Origin: an uncultured Eubacteriales bacterium
Lineage (GTDB): Bacteria > Bacillota > Clostridia > Oscillospirales > Oscillospiraceae
Length of the DNA: 38,846 nt
Direction of reading: 5' to 3'
NCBI GenBank assembly: GCA_900554275.1
Contig: USGS01000008.1
Coordinates: forward strand, 1 to 38,846
Shown here: piece after piece, positions 7,354 to 16,300 of the stretch
Layout: every line of letters begins with the position of its first letter
Numbering within the stretch: position 1 is the first letter of the stretch
The notes under the pieces: model-generated
The model's database searches: none
Seen by the model: only the letters and a program-made list of their open reading frames with translations
Told to the model about the DNA's origin: nothing
Translations under genes and position numbers: made by a program

Positions 7354-7364
7354 CTGCCATACGC

Positions 7365-8612
7365 TTATTCTCTCCGCAGGGCCTCGATGGGGTTCAGCTT
7401 GGAGGCCTTCATGGCGGGGACAAGGCCGAACACCACGCCGATGATCGTGGAGAAGGCCACGGCGATGATGCAGGCCGGCACGCTGATGGCCACCGGCGTG
7501 CTCATGATGTGGGACAGCATCTCCGCCAGACCGATGCCTGTGGCCACGCCCAGGATACCTCCCATACTGGTCAGCACGGCGGCCTCCGTCAGGAACTGCC
7601 ACAGGATGCGGCTCTGCTGCGCGCCGATGGCGATCTTCAGGCCGATCTCGCGGGTGCGCTCCGTCACGGACACCAACATGATGTTCATGACGCCGATGCC
7701 GCCCACCACCAGAGAGATGGCGGCGATCCAGATGAGCTGCTTGTTGGTGGCCTCGGACAGGCTCTGCAGGTCGCTGGCCTGCTGGAGCAGGTCCTTGGAC
7801 TGGTACTTGTACTTATCCGTGGAGATCACGTTCTCGTTCAGGTACTTGGCCACGTTGTCGCCGGCCTTGGTCATGTCGTTGGTGGATGTGGCGCGGATGG
7901 CCACGGACTGGGGCTCATCGTAGCGGTAGGCCACGGACCAGGTCACATCCGGGATAAACATCGTGCCGGAGGTGTTGCCAGAGTACATCCAATAGTCCTG
8001 ATAGCTGTTGATGACCGGCTCGGCAGCGGAGCGGGGGGACACCACGCCCACCACCGTGTAGGGCATACCCTGGATCTCCACCGTGCCGCCGATGGGGTTG
8101 CGGCCCTCGAACAGGGATCGGGCGGTCTTGGCGTCCAGCAGCGCCACGCAGCGGCGGTTTTCAAAGTCGGCGGCGGTAAAGGCGCGGCCATAGTTCACCG
8201 CGTAGTCCACGGCGGACAGATAGTTCTCGTCCACGCCGTACAGCGAGCCGCTGAAGGCGGTGTTTCCCACGAAGACGCCCTCGCTCCACGAGCGCTGGTA
8301 AAACAGGGACACGGTGTCCACACAGTCCAGCTTCTCCATCTCGGAGCGCATATCGCGGGTGATGGGCTGGATGCCGTCGGGCAGGGCGGCGTAGCCCAGG
8401 TCGGCCTCGTAGTTGTCCTGCATAAGCTGCACGCGCACCACGTTGTTGCCCGCGCCGATCAGGTTCTGCTTGATCTGCTCATTTGTGCCCTGAATGGTGG
8501 ACACGATGGTGATGATGGCGGCGATGCCGATGATGATGCCCAGCATGGTCAGAAAAGAGCGGAGCTTGTGACTCCATACGCCCTGAAAGGCGAGATTTAT
8601 ATTTTCACCCAT
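7365..8612 (-). CDS. MacB-like ABC transporter permease, 415 aa
   Basis: An N-terminal membrane helix (residues about 18-40, LRSFLTMLGIIIGIAAIITI) is followed by a MacB-type extracellular core domain (about 45-260) and three C-terminal FtsX helices (about 290-410) with VGGIGVMNIMLVSVTERTRE, a hallmark of the family. Unlike Gram-negative MacB the ATPase is a separate protein, encoded two genes upstream in the same operon. The start follows AAGGAGG. It should export peptides, lipids or antibiotics together with the adaptor proteins of the operon; the substrate is unknown. Confidence 0.92.
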   Translation of the reverse strand: MGENINLAFQGVWSHKLRSFLTMLGIIIGIAAIITIVSTIQGTNEQIKQNLIGAGNNVVRVQLMQDNYEADLGYAALPDGIQPITRDMRSEMEKLDCVDTVSLFYQRSWSEGVFVGNTAFSGSLYGVDENYLSAVDYAVNYGRAFTAADFENRRCVALLDAKTARSLFEGRNPIGGTVEIQGMPYTVVGVVSPRSAAEPVINSYQDYWMYSGNTSGTMFIPDVTWSVAYRYDEPQSVAIRATSTNDMTKAGDNVAKYLNENVISTDKYKYQSKDLLQQASDLQSLSEATNKQLIWIAAISLVVGGIGVMNIMLVSVTERTREIGLKIAIGAQQSRILWQFLTEAAVLTSMGGILGVATGIGLAEMLSHIMSTPVAISVPACIIAVAFSTIIGVVFGLVPAMKASKLNPIEALRRE

Positions 8613-8624
8613 TGTCCCGCCTCC

Positions 8625-10283
8625 TTACATTCCGCTATACAGCTGATCCGCAGTGGCTTCCTTGGTATGTGCGCCCTCCACCACGTCGCGGCCATAGGGG
8701 AAGGCCACGTAATCCTCCAGCGTCAATCCGCCCCGGATCTGAGTGTAGCTGCCCCACAGGTCGCGGCCCGTCTGCACCCAGCGCTTCTCCAGCTTATCGT
8801 TCTCGTCCCGCACCATAACGTAGCTCTTGCCGTTCTCGGAGCGGAGCAAGAAGCTCTGTAAGTACATGCTGTTGGCGGCATCGGCCTTCGCCGACTTCTG
8901 ATACTGCATCTCCACGTAGTCATAGGGCTGGAGGTTGGCGTCCTCGCTGACGAACACCTGGAACGGATAGTAGGACACGTTGCTGTTGCCATCGCCCCAG
9001 TTGCTGCCGTTCTGCGTGGGATAGCTGTCGATGGACACGATCTTGCCCTCGCAGTTCACGCCGGTGCGCCAGCTGCTGATCTGCACGGTGTCGCCGATCT
9101 TCACGCTGCCCAGGTCCATCTCGCTGAGCGTGCCGGTGACGTAGTAACCGCCGCCGCCGGACACCTCCACCACGGCCTCGTTGCTGTTATAGGCCTCCGT
9201 GGCGTCTCGCACGGCCTTCACCGTGCCGTCGAACTCGGCGTACACGTTGCCGTCGCCCAGCTCGCTCTGCTTCTTCTCCAGGTCCAGCTTGGCGACCTTC
9301 ATGCTCGTCTCCAGCTGGTTGACCTCCTTATATTTCTCGCCGATGGCGATGTCCAGATCGTGCCAGCTCATGGCGCTGTCCACCAGCTCCTGCACCCGCT
9401 CCACCTTCTGCTCCAGCTTCTTGATGGTCTCGCTGTTGTAGGTGTGGCCGGGGTCTTTATACTCCGGCAGATCCGTCACCAGCTGCACGTCCTGGGTGAT
9501 CTCATAGGCGGTGGCGCTGACCTGCCGGTAGTTCTCCGTCACCCGGACACCCCAGTTGGCCTGGATATAGCCGCCCACCTTGTCGCCGCTGCGCTGGACC
9601 AGCACGATGTTCGTCTTCAGCACCGGCGTCGTCTCGCTGACCCGCAGGCGTCCGCCGAAGCCGCTGAGCAGATGCTCCCCCGTCAGCTCGGAGGTGCTGG
9701 GCCAGGCGTAGTAGTAGACCTTGTACTCCTGGCCATTCTTATCCTTCAGCGTCTTAGTGTCCAGCAGCTGCTCCGTCACCGGATCGTTGGAGCTGTAGCC
9801 CGTCTGCTGGTCGTACTTGGCCTTCTCCTCCTCCAGCTGCTTTTTCAGCTTATCCAGCTCCGGCTCCAGCTCCTCCTTCCGCTTGGCCTTCTGCAGCAGC
9901 TTCAGGTCGTCCTTGGCCTCCTGCAGCTGGCCCGCCTGGCGGTCGTATTGGATTCTGGCCCGCTCCACCTCCGTCTCAGACAGGGTGGTGTCGTAGCTTA
10001 TCAGCTTCATGCCCTTTTTCACCTGCTCCCCCTCGGTAACGTAGACCTTGCTCACCGTTTGGGTAGAGGAAAGGAATATCTTCTGCAGATTATCCGTGGT
10101 CACAGTGCCGCTGGTGTTGGACGTGTCGCCCCAGTAGTTGGTCATGGAAAAATCGCTGACGGCGTACACGTTCACGTCGCCCCGCTGGGCGTTGCGGGCG
10201 ATGGTCAGCCCGCCCCACACCGCGCCGCAGACGGCCACGGCCACGGCGGCGATGATAATGGTCTTTTTCAGCTTTTTATTCAT
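8625..10283 (-). CDS. Membrane-anchored HlyD/MacA-like adaptor, 552 aa
   Basis: One N-terminal membrane segment (residues about 7-25) is followed by a barrel-sandwich/lipoyl strand, a long coiled coil (about 95-175 and 275-350, rich in Lys, Glu, Leu), a beta-barrel and a C-terminal domain containing GGLTLEDYVAFPYG. That last motif recurs in the other adaptor of this operon (LDGLTAEDYIAFPDE). At 552 residues it is longer than usual, with an insertion of about 100 residues (about 180-280). The start follows GGGAGGTG and overlaps the ATPase stop by eight bases, so the two are coupled. It should link the permease to the extracellular side or cell wall. Confidence 0.88.
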   Translation of the reverse strand: MNKKLKKTIIIAAVAVAVCGAVWGGLTIARNAQRGDVNVYAVSDFSMTNYWGDTSNTSGTVTTDNLQKIFLSSTQTVSKVYVTEGEQVKKGMKLISYDTTLSETEVERARIQYDRQAGQLQEAKDDLKLLQKAKRKEELEPELDKLKKQLEEEKAKYDQQTGYSSNDPVTEQLLDTKTLKDKNGQEYKVYYYAWPSTSELTGEHLLSGFGGRLRVSETTPVLKTNIVLVQRSGDKVGGYIQANWGVRVTENYRQVSATAYEITQDVQLVTDLPEYKDPGHTYNSETIKKLEQKVERVQELVDSAMSWHDLDIAIGEKYKEVNQLETSMKVAKLDLEKKQSELGDGNVYAEFDGTVKAVRDATEAYNSNEAVVEVSGGGGYYVTGTLSEMDLGSVKIGDTVQISSWRTGVNCEGKIVSIDSYPTQNGSNWGDGNSNVSYYPFQVFVSEDANLQPYDYVEMQYQKSAKADAANSMYLQSFLLRSENGKSYVMVRDENDKLEKRWVQTGRDLWGSYTQIRGGLTLEDYVAFPYGRDVVEGAHTKEATADQLYSGM

Positions 10284-10956
10284 ACTTGTCACCTCCCGAC
10301 AGAACACCGTCGCGGATGGTCATGATGGTGTGTGCGTGGTGGGCAATATTGTGGTCGTGGGTGATCATGATGATGGTCGAGCCCTTGTCGTGGAGCTGCT
10401 GGAACAGCTCCATCACCTGTGCGCCGCTGGCGCTGTCCAGCGCGCCGGTAGGCTCGTCGGCCAACAGCAGCTTAGGATCGCCCACGATGGCCCGGGCGAT
10501 GGCCACACGCTGGCACTGGCCGCCGGACAGCTGATCGGGCCGGTGATCCACCCGGTCGCTGAGCCCCACGGTGTCCAGGGCCGCCCGGGCGCGTTCCAGC
10601 CGCTCCGCCTTCTTCACGCCGCCGTACAGCAGCGGCAGCGCCACGTTGTCCAGCGCCGTCAGCTTGGGCAGCAGGTTGAAGGACTGGAACACGAAGCCCA
10701 ACTCCTTGTTCCGCACCTCTGCCAGCTGCTTGTTGGTGCATTGGGTGATGTCCCGCCCACCCAGCAGATAGCTGCCGCTGGTGGGCACGTCCAAACACCC
10801 GATCAGGTTCATCAGCGTGGTCTTTCCGCTGCCGGAAGGACCCATGATGGCCAGGTACTCCCCCTCCTCCACATCCAGATTGATGTTCTTCAGGATGTGG
10901 TTCACGGATTTGCCCATGGGGTAGTCCTTGCAGATGTCACGCATTTCAAGGATCAT
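10276..10956 (-). CDS. MacB/LolD-type ABC transporter ATPase, 226 aa
   Basis: A complete nucleotide-binding domain: Walker A GPSGSGKTT at residues 39-47, Q-loop FVFQSFNLL, signature LSGGQ near 145, Walker B LLLADEP near 165 and switch His in MITHDH. Sequence and length are those of ATPases that pair with MacB/FtsX-type permeases. It is the second gene of the operon, two bases after the first adaptor's stop, and its end overlaps the start of the second adaptor. Confidence 0.96.
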   Translation of the reverse strand: MILEMRDICKDYPMGKSVNHILKNINLDVEEGEYLAIMGPSGSGKTTLMNLIGCLDVPTSGSYLLGGRDITQCTNKQLAEVRNKELGFVFQSFNLLPKLTALDNVALPLLYGGVKKAERLERARAALDTVGLSDRVDHRPDQLSGGQCQRVAIARAIVGDPKLLLADEPTGALDSASGAQVMELFQQLHDKGSTIIMITHDHNIAHHAHTIMTIRDGVLSGGDKYE

Positions 10957-10958
10957 AG

Positions 10959-12281
10959 TCAGCCCTCCATCGGCGGGGCAATCGCCGGCGCGGTGGACTC
11001 CGCCATACCGCCATACTCCACGTTCGTCGTGCCCTCCGTCTCACCGCCGATAGCAGAGGAAGTGCCCTCATCCGTGGGGACGTCCGCCGAGCCGCCGTCC
11101 ACACCGCCGTTCGTGCCGCCGTCCACACCGCCGTTCGTGCCGGGATCAAAGGTGGCGTCGTCATAGGTCACGCAGGTCATACCGGCCTTCAGACTCTCGT
11201 CGGGGAAGGCGATGTAGTCCTCCGCCGTCAGGCCGTCCAGCACGGGATATGTATCCGTGTCGGCGTTGTGCTCGCCCAGCTTCAGGTCGCGCTTTTCCAG
11301 CTTGCCCTTGCTGCTCTGCGCCCACACCCAGGGCTTGCCGTCCGGGTCGTTGACAAAGTAGGACGGCAGGTTGATGGCGCTGGCGTCCTGCTCCGCGTCC
11401 TGGCCGTAGTCCGGCTCGATATAGACGTGCTGCCCCAGCAGCAGACCGTCGCTGGTGTCCAGCGCCACATAGAACGGGTACTTGCTGGACAGGCTGGTGT
11501 CGCTGTCATAATAGCTCTGCTGCTTGGCGGGGTTGTTCCAGTCCACCGTCTCGATGCTGCCCTTCCACGTCTGGTCGCTGACGCGGGAACGAATGATGAC
11601 ATCCGTCCCCTCCCGCAGGGCCGAGGCGTTGTTCTCGTTGACGTAGCCCTTGACCCGGAAGCCGCCGGTCTCCACGATGGTCATGAAGGGCAGGGCGTTG
11701 CCGTTGTTGTCCGTGCCGCCGCTTTCGTTGATGGCCTGCACCTCGCCGTCCACCTCGGACTTAACGGCGGCGTTCTTCAGGTTGCTCTGCACCTTCTCGA
11801 TCTCCTTCTTCTTGGAGGAGATATTGCTCTTGAAGGTCAGGATGTCCACGTTGGCCTCGCGGATCTGGAGGGTATACTCCCGGCGGGCATTGTCGTCGGA
11901 GGTCTGATCGCGCTGCTTTTCCAGGTCGGCCTTTTCGCTCTCCCGGTTCTCCAGCTTGTTCTGCTGCTGCTCCAGCTCCAGCTGGGCCTGCTCCAGATTC
12001 CGCTGGAGTTCGCTCAGATCGTAGACGAACAGCACGTCGCCCACCTTCACCGCGTCGCCCACCTTCACCTTGATGGTGTCCACGCTCAGGGAGTCGTCCT
12101 TCTTGATCTTCGTCTCACCCAGGGGGCTGACGATGCCGGCAAAGCGGTCCGCCAGGCCCACAGAGCCCAGCCCGCAGATCATGGATACCGACTGGACCGA
12201 GGCCTCGCCCTCCGCCTGGCTGCACCCGGGCAGCAGACCCAGAAGCATCACCAGTGCCAGCAAAAATGCAGCTTTTTTCAT
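10959..12281 (-). CDS. Lipid-anchored HlyD/MacA-like adaptor, 440 aa
   Basis: A lipoprotein signal ends at LLPGC (Cys20). The mature part has a lipoyl-like strand (DTIKVKVGDAVKVGDVLFVY), a coiled coil (about 100-185, with LEQAQLELEQQQNKLENRES), a beta-barrel and a C-terminal domain with LDGLTAEDYIAFPDE. The last 60 residues are low-complexity Gly/Thr/Glu with a tandem repeat (TNGGVDGG twice), probably a flexible tail. The start follows AAGGAG; the longer frame upstream lacks a ribosome site. First gene of the four-gene efflux operon. Having both a lipid-anchored and a membrane-anchored adaptor is unusual. Confidence 0.87.
   Translation of the reverse strand: MKKAAFLLALVMLLGLLPGCSQAEGEASVQSVSMICGLGSVGLADRFAGIVSPLGETKIKKDDSLSVDTIKVKVGDAVKVGDVLFVYDLSELQRNLEQAQLELEQQQNKLENRESEKADLEKQRDQTSDDNARREYTLQIREANVDILTFKSNISSKKKEIEKVQSNLKNAAVKSEVDGEVQAINESGGTDNNGNALPFMTIVETGGFRVKGYVNENNASALREGTDVIIRSRVSDQTWKGSIETVDWNNPAKQQSYYDSDTSLSSKYPFYVALDTSDGLLLGQHVYIEPDYGQDAEQDASAINLPSYFVNDPDGKPWVWAQSSKGKLEKRDLKLGEHNADTDTYPVLDGLTAEDYIAFPDESLKAGMTCVTYDDATFDPGTNGGVDGGTNGGVDGGSADVPTDEGTSSAIGGETEGTTNVEYGGMAESTAPAIAPPMEG
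11095..11142. repeat. Two tandem 24-nt units in the adaptor C-terminus
   Basis: The unit beginning ccgtccacaccgccgttcgt occurs twice in a row, encoding GTNGGVDG-type repeats. It is a small coding repeat likely to vary in number by slippage. Confidence 0.7.
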
Positions 12282-12350
12282 GTCTTTTCTCCTTTTTCGC
12301 CATTTCTCACCGCGCCTATTCCGGGGGTGCGCGGTCATGTGCTTGCCTAT

Positions 12351-12459
12351 ATAGACGGCGCGGCGAGGAAAAACGTTCCGTACTCCTGCCAAAAATCGCC
12401 GCCTTACCTCTCCTATCATAGCATGACAAGCGCCGTCTATTCGTGAACAAATTGTGAAC
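12351..12459. promoter_or_regulatory. Control region of the efflux operon and iclR
   Basis: An 11-bp inverted repeat ATAGACGGCGC (12351-12361) and GCGCCGTCTAT (12430-12440) brackets 68 bp. Next to it GTGAAC occurs twice (12443-12448, 12454-12459) with an 11-nt period, as in OmpR-family boxes. On the minus strand a -10-like TATGAT lies at 12415-12420, and an ECF-like pair GGAAC (12377-12381) and GTCTA (12354-12358) lies further downstream. Which of these drives the operon cannot be decided by eye. Confidence 0.45.
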
Positions 12460-12529
12460 GAGAGCTTAAGGACTGCCTAAAAAAAGGAGACAATCCGGTG
12501 ACAAAAGCGGCGCAAAACGGCGCAGAATA

Positions 12530-12559
12530 TTGACAGCACCGCGCCCCGCGTTTTATTAT
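12530..12559 (+). promoter_or_regulatory. Sigma-A promoter of the iclR operon
   Basis: TTGACA (12530-12535), 18 bp, TATTAT (12554-12559), 35 bases before the start codon. Confidence 0.8.
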
Positions 12560-12594
12560 TAGGTATCTGTAGCTTCTCCGGGAGGTGGATACCC

Positions 12595-13374
12595 ATGGCA
12601 GAGAGCAGCATCGTGCGCTCCGTGGCCAAGGCGATGGAGCTTTTGCAGCGGCTGAGCGACAGCGCCCAGCCCCTGACGCTGACGGAGCTGGCCCGTCAGG
12701 CCGGCCTGCCCAAGACCACGGCCTTCGGCCTTTTGAACACACTGCGGCAGTACGACGCCGTGACCCAGACGGCGGACGGACGCTACGCCCTGGGCCTGCG
12801 GCTGTTCGAGTTCGGCTGCCGCGTCAGCCGCGGCTGGGAGATCACGGGTGCGGCCCGGCCGTTCCTGGAGCATTTGGCCGCCCAGACCCAGTCCTCGGCG
12901 GTGCTGTCCGTCCACGAGGGCGGCCACATCATCACCATCGACCAGGTGGAGAGCGCCAGCGCCCTGCGGGTGGTGTCTGACGTGGGCGGGCGGCTGCCTG
13001 TGTACTGCACGTCCCAGGGCAAGGTCTTTCTGGCCTCCATGTCCCGCTCCCAGGTGCTGGCCCTGCTGGGCCGCCAGCCGCTGACGGCCTGGACGCCCCA
13101 CACCATCACCGACCCGGAATCGCTGCTGGCCGCGCTGGAGCAGGTGCGGCAGCAGGGCTACGCCGTCGAGGACGGCGAATACCGCATCGGCCTGCGCTCC
13201 ATCTCCGCGCCGGTACACAGCGTGGACGGCGCGGTGCGCTGCGCCGTGGGTGTGGTAGGGATGTTCCGCAGCACCCGGTCCGACGAATTCCGCCAGGCGG
13301 TGCGCCAGGTGGTGTCCGCCGGCGAGATGCTGTCCGCCGCCCTGGGTTATCAGAGAAAGAGGTGTGAGCCATGA
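12595..13374 (+). CDS. IclR family transcriptional regulator, 259 aa
   Basis: Residues about 6-68 form the IclR winged helix-turn-helix (RSVAKAMELLQRLSDSAQPL, then LTELARQAGLPKTTAFGLLN), and residues about 80-250 the IclR effector domain, with GKVFLASM, GYAVEDGEYRIGLRSISAPV and VGVVGM. Length is typical. It starts after GGGAGGTGG. Its stop codon overlaps the start of the 1581-residue gene (ATGA), so it is co-translated with that gene and probably regulates the operon. IclR proteins usually sense small carbon metabolites; the ligand here is unknown and would be informative about the whole operon. Confidence 0.94.
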   Translation: MAESSIVRSVAKAMELLQRLSDSAQPLTLTELARQAGLPKTTAFGLLNTLRQYDAVTQTADGRYALGLRLFEFGCRVSRGWEITGAARPFLEHLAAQTQSSAVLSVHEGGHIITIDQVESASALRVVSDVGGRLPVYCTSQGKVFLASMSRSQVLALLGRQPLTAWTPHTITDPESLLAALEQVRQQGYAVEDGEYRIGLRSISAPVHSVDGAVRCAVGVVGMFRSTRSDEFRQAVRQVVSAGEMLSAALGYQRKRCEP

Positions 13375-16300
13375 ACAAGAAACGCATACGGCAAATGGAC
13401 CTGGCCCTGCGCCGCCGGCTGGCGGACCGCAGCGCCGCCGACTGGCTGGCCGGCCGGGAGCAGCTGCTGGCCCGGCCGGAGGGGGACAGCTATATGCAGC
13501 GGTTCGCGCCGTTGTTCAACGGCACGCGGCTGCGCTGCGCCGACGTGCTGGAGCTGTGCCGTCCCGAGCTTTCCCTGCTCTGCCCCAGCGACCCGGCAGA
13601 GGGCTGGCTGGCCTATACCTACGACTTCGCCCGGCGTCTCCTGTACCCGGAGCGGGAGCAGGACGAGCCCTGCGCCCCCGGCGCTGTGTTCTTCCTGTCC
13701 GTGCTGCAGGTGCTGTTCGCCGCCGAGGGGGAGCTGCTGCCCCACGACCCGGCCTATACCTTTGATTTTCTCACGGAGGCGGAGCTGGCGGACAGCGCCT
13801 GCGCCCCGTCCTACGCCAAATTTCTGCGCCAGTGGAAGCGGGAGTACGTCTACGAGCTGCTGCGCCTGGGGCTGGAGGTGACGCCCTTCCGCACGCTGGA
13901 GCATATCGCCGGGGTACACCATGTGGCCCTGACGGCGGCCCGCGCCCTGCACCGCAGCGGCACGGCGGTGGACCTGGCGCTGGTGTCCGGCGCGGCCGCC
14001 GGCCACGACATCGGCAAGTTCGGCTGCAGGCCCGGCGAACGGGTGCCCTATCTGCACTATTACTACACCGACCTGTGGTTCCGGCGCCGCCGCATGACGG
14101 ACATCGGCCACATCGCCGCCAACCACTCCGTATGGGACTTAGAGCCGGACTACCTGTCCGTGGAGGCGCTGCTGCTGATTTACGCCGACTTCCGGGTGAA
14201 GCAGCTCCACGACGACCAGGGCCGGGAGATCACCCGCATCTCGTCCCTGGACGAATCGTTTCAGGTGATCCTGTCCAAGCTGGACGACGTGGACGGTGAG
14301 AAGAAGAAGCGCTACACCCGGGTCTACGCCCGGCTGCAGGACTTTGAGCGCTACATGACCGACCGGGGCGTGGACGTGACGCTCTGCGGCGGTGACACCG
14401 CCCCCCTGCCGGAAAAGCACGCCGCGCTGATGACCGACGACGAGGCGCTCCACGCTCTGACCATGCGCTGCGTGTCCCACAACATGGAGCTGATGGCCCG
14501 GCTCACCGGCCAGCGGAGCTTCGCCCGGCTGCTGGAGCTGGCCCGGGGCGAGACGAACTGGCGGCGTCTGCGCGCCTACCTCAGCGTATTCGAGAGCTAC
14601 TCCCTCTACCTGCACATTCCCCAGAAGCTGCTGACGCTGACGTTCCTCTACGAGCTGCTGATGCACCGCGAGGGTGACATACGCCGTCAGGCGGCGGCGC
14701 TGCTGGGTGAGATCATCGCCGGCTTCCATGCCGGCTACGCCAAGGAGCGCCCCCAGGGCAGCCGTCCCGACCCCCGCTCCACCACCGATGTAGAGCAGTG
14801 GAGGCTGTATCTTGACAAGATGCTCTATCCCGACCACAAGCTGATGCCCCAGCACCGCCGCTGGATCAGCTACGCCCTGAAATTCGCCGTCAGCTCTCTC
14901 CTGAGCCACGCCCCCGGGCGGGAGGAGCACTTCCTCGCCCCGGTGTTCGCCTACTACCGCCGTCCGGAGGAGACGGAGGACGGCGTGGCCTTCCAGCTGC
15001 TGGACACGGCGGCGGCCTTGCCGGACGCCGCCCTCTCCCCCGTCCACGCCCGGGAGCTGTGCGATTTCGCGGTGTTCATGTGCCGCCGGGAGGATCTGAC
15101 GGTGCGGCTGGCCGCCGTGCTGCTGCTGGACCGGCTGCACCGGCTGTACCCGGCGCTGCCCGGCCCGATGAAGGCCATCGCCGCCGTCCGCTGCGATGAC
15201 AGCGCCACCCTGCGCTGGCTGCGGGACGACCTGCTGTCCGGCGGCGGGCCGCTGCTGCTGCCGGAGGACGTGGTGTCCGAGATCTTTCTGGACAATCTCA
15301 AGACCGCTACCCCCTGGATCACCAAGCAGGCCAACCTGCGCCTGCTCACCGACTTTGCCCGCAGCGGGAAAAGCCCGGCGCTGCACATCGCCACCCACCT
15401 GTCCAACCTCATCAAGGTCAGCGACCGGGTGACGGTGCGCCACAGCGCCGGCAGCGCCCTGCTGGAGCTTGCCCCCCGGCTCACCGCCGACCAGCGCAAC
15501 GAGGTGGCGGTGGAGCTGTGCCGCGGGCTGGAGCTGGGACAGCAGGAGTTCACCAAATATATCCCCGACTACCTGGGCCGCTTCGCCCTGTGGCTGCCGC
15601 CGGCGGAGCTGAATGAGGTGCTGGACGACCTCCATGTGAATCTCAGCTCGTCGGACAGCCGCGTCACCGCCTCCGTGCTGGACACGGTGGGCGTCATCTA
15701 CGAGGAGTACGACGTCTACCGCGCCCGTTTCCCGGAGACGGACGAGGCCTACCGCCACCGCCGTGAGCGGCTGCTGGGTATGCTGATGCGCGGCCTGTGC
15801 GGCATTGATGACGCCACCCGGCAGGAGGCCATGTTCGTGCTGGGCCGCCATGTGTTCGGCTCGCAGGAGCTGAGCCGCCACGAGAAGCGCCGCGCCTTCC
15901 TGCTGACGGAGCGAAAGCTGCTGGCCGCCCATTACGAGACCCCCGACCGGGAGCTGACGTTCTACTACCGGGCCTTCATGCTGGGCAAGCTGTACCGCTT
16001 CATCACCGAGGAGCGGCTGTTCCACGGTGGGTTCGACTTCGGCCCGCCCCGGCCCGTGGCCTTCTTCCCCGGTACGTTCGACCCCTTCACTCTGTCCCAC
16101 AAGGGCATCGTCCGGGCCATCCGCGACCTGGGCTTTGAGGTGCTGCTGGCCATCGACGAATTCTCCTGGTCCAAGCGCACCCAGCCCTACCGCGTCCGCC
16201 GCCGCATCGTGTCCATGTCCGTGGCGGACGAGTTCCACGTCCACATCTTCCCCGAGGACTTCCCGGTGAATATCGCCAACCCGGAGAACCTGCGCCAGCT

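Noticed and set aside
7071..8861. A 596-codon plus-strand frame opposite the lipoprotein and permease
   Set aside because: It runs across two genes, their terminator and promoter region; His/Gly/Ala-rich shadow with no recognisable domain.
11095..11142. Possible CRISPR-like tandem repeat
   Set aside because: Two adjacent coding units without spacers inside an adaptor gene; no cas genes nearby.
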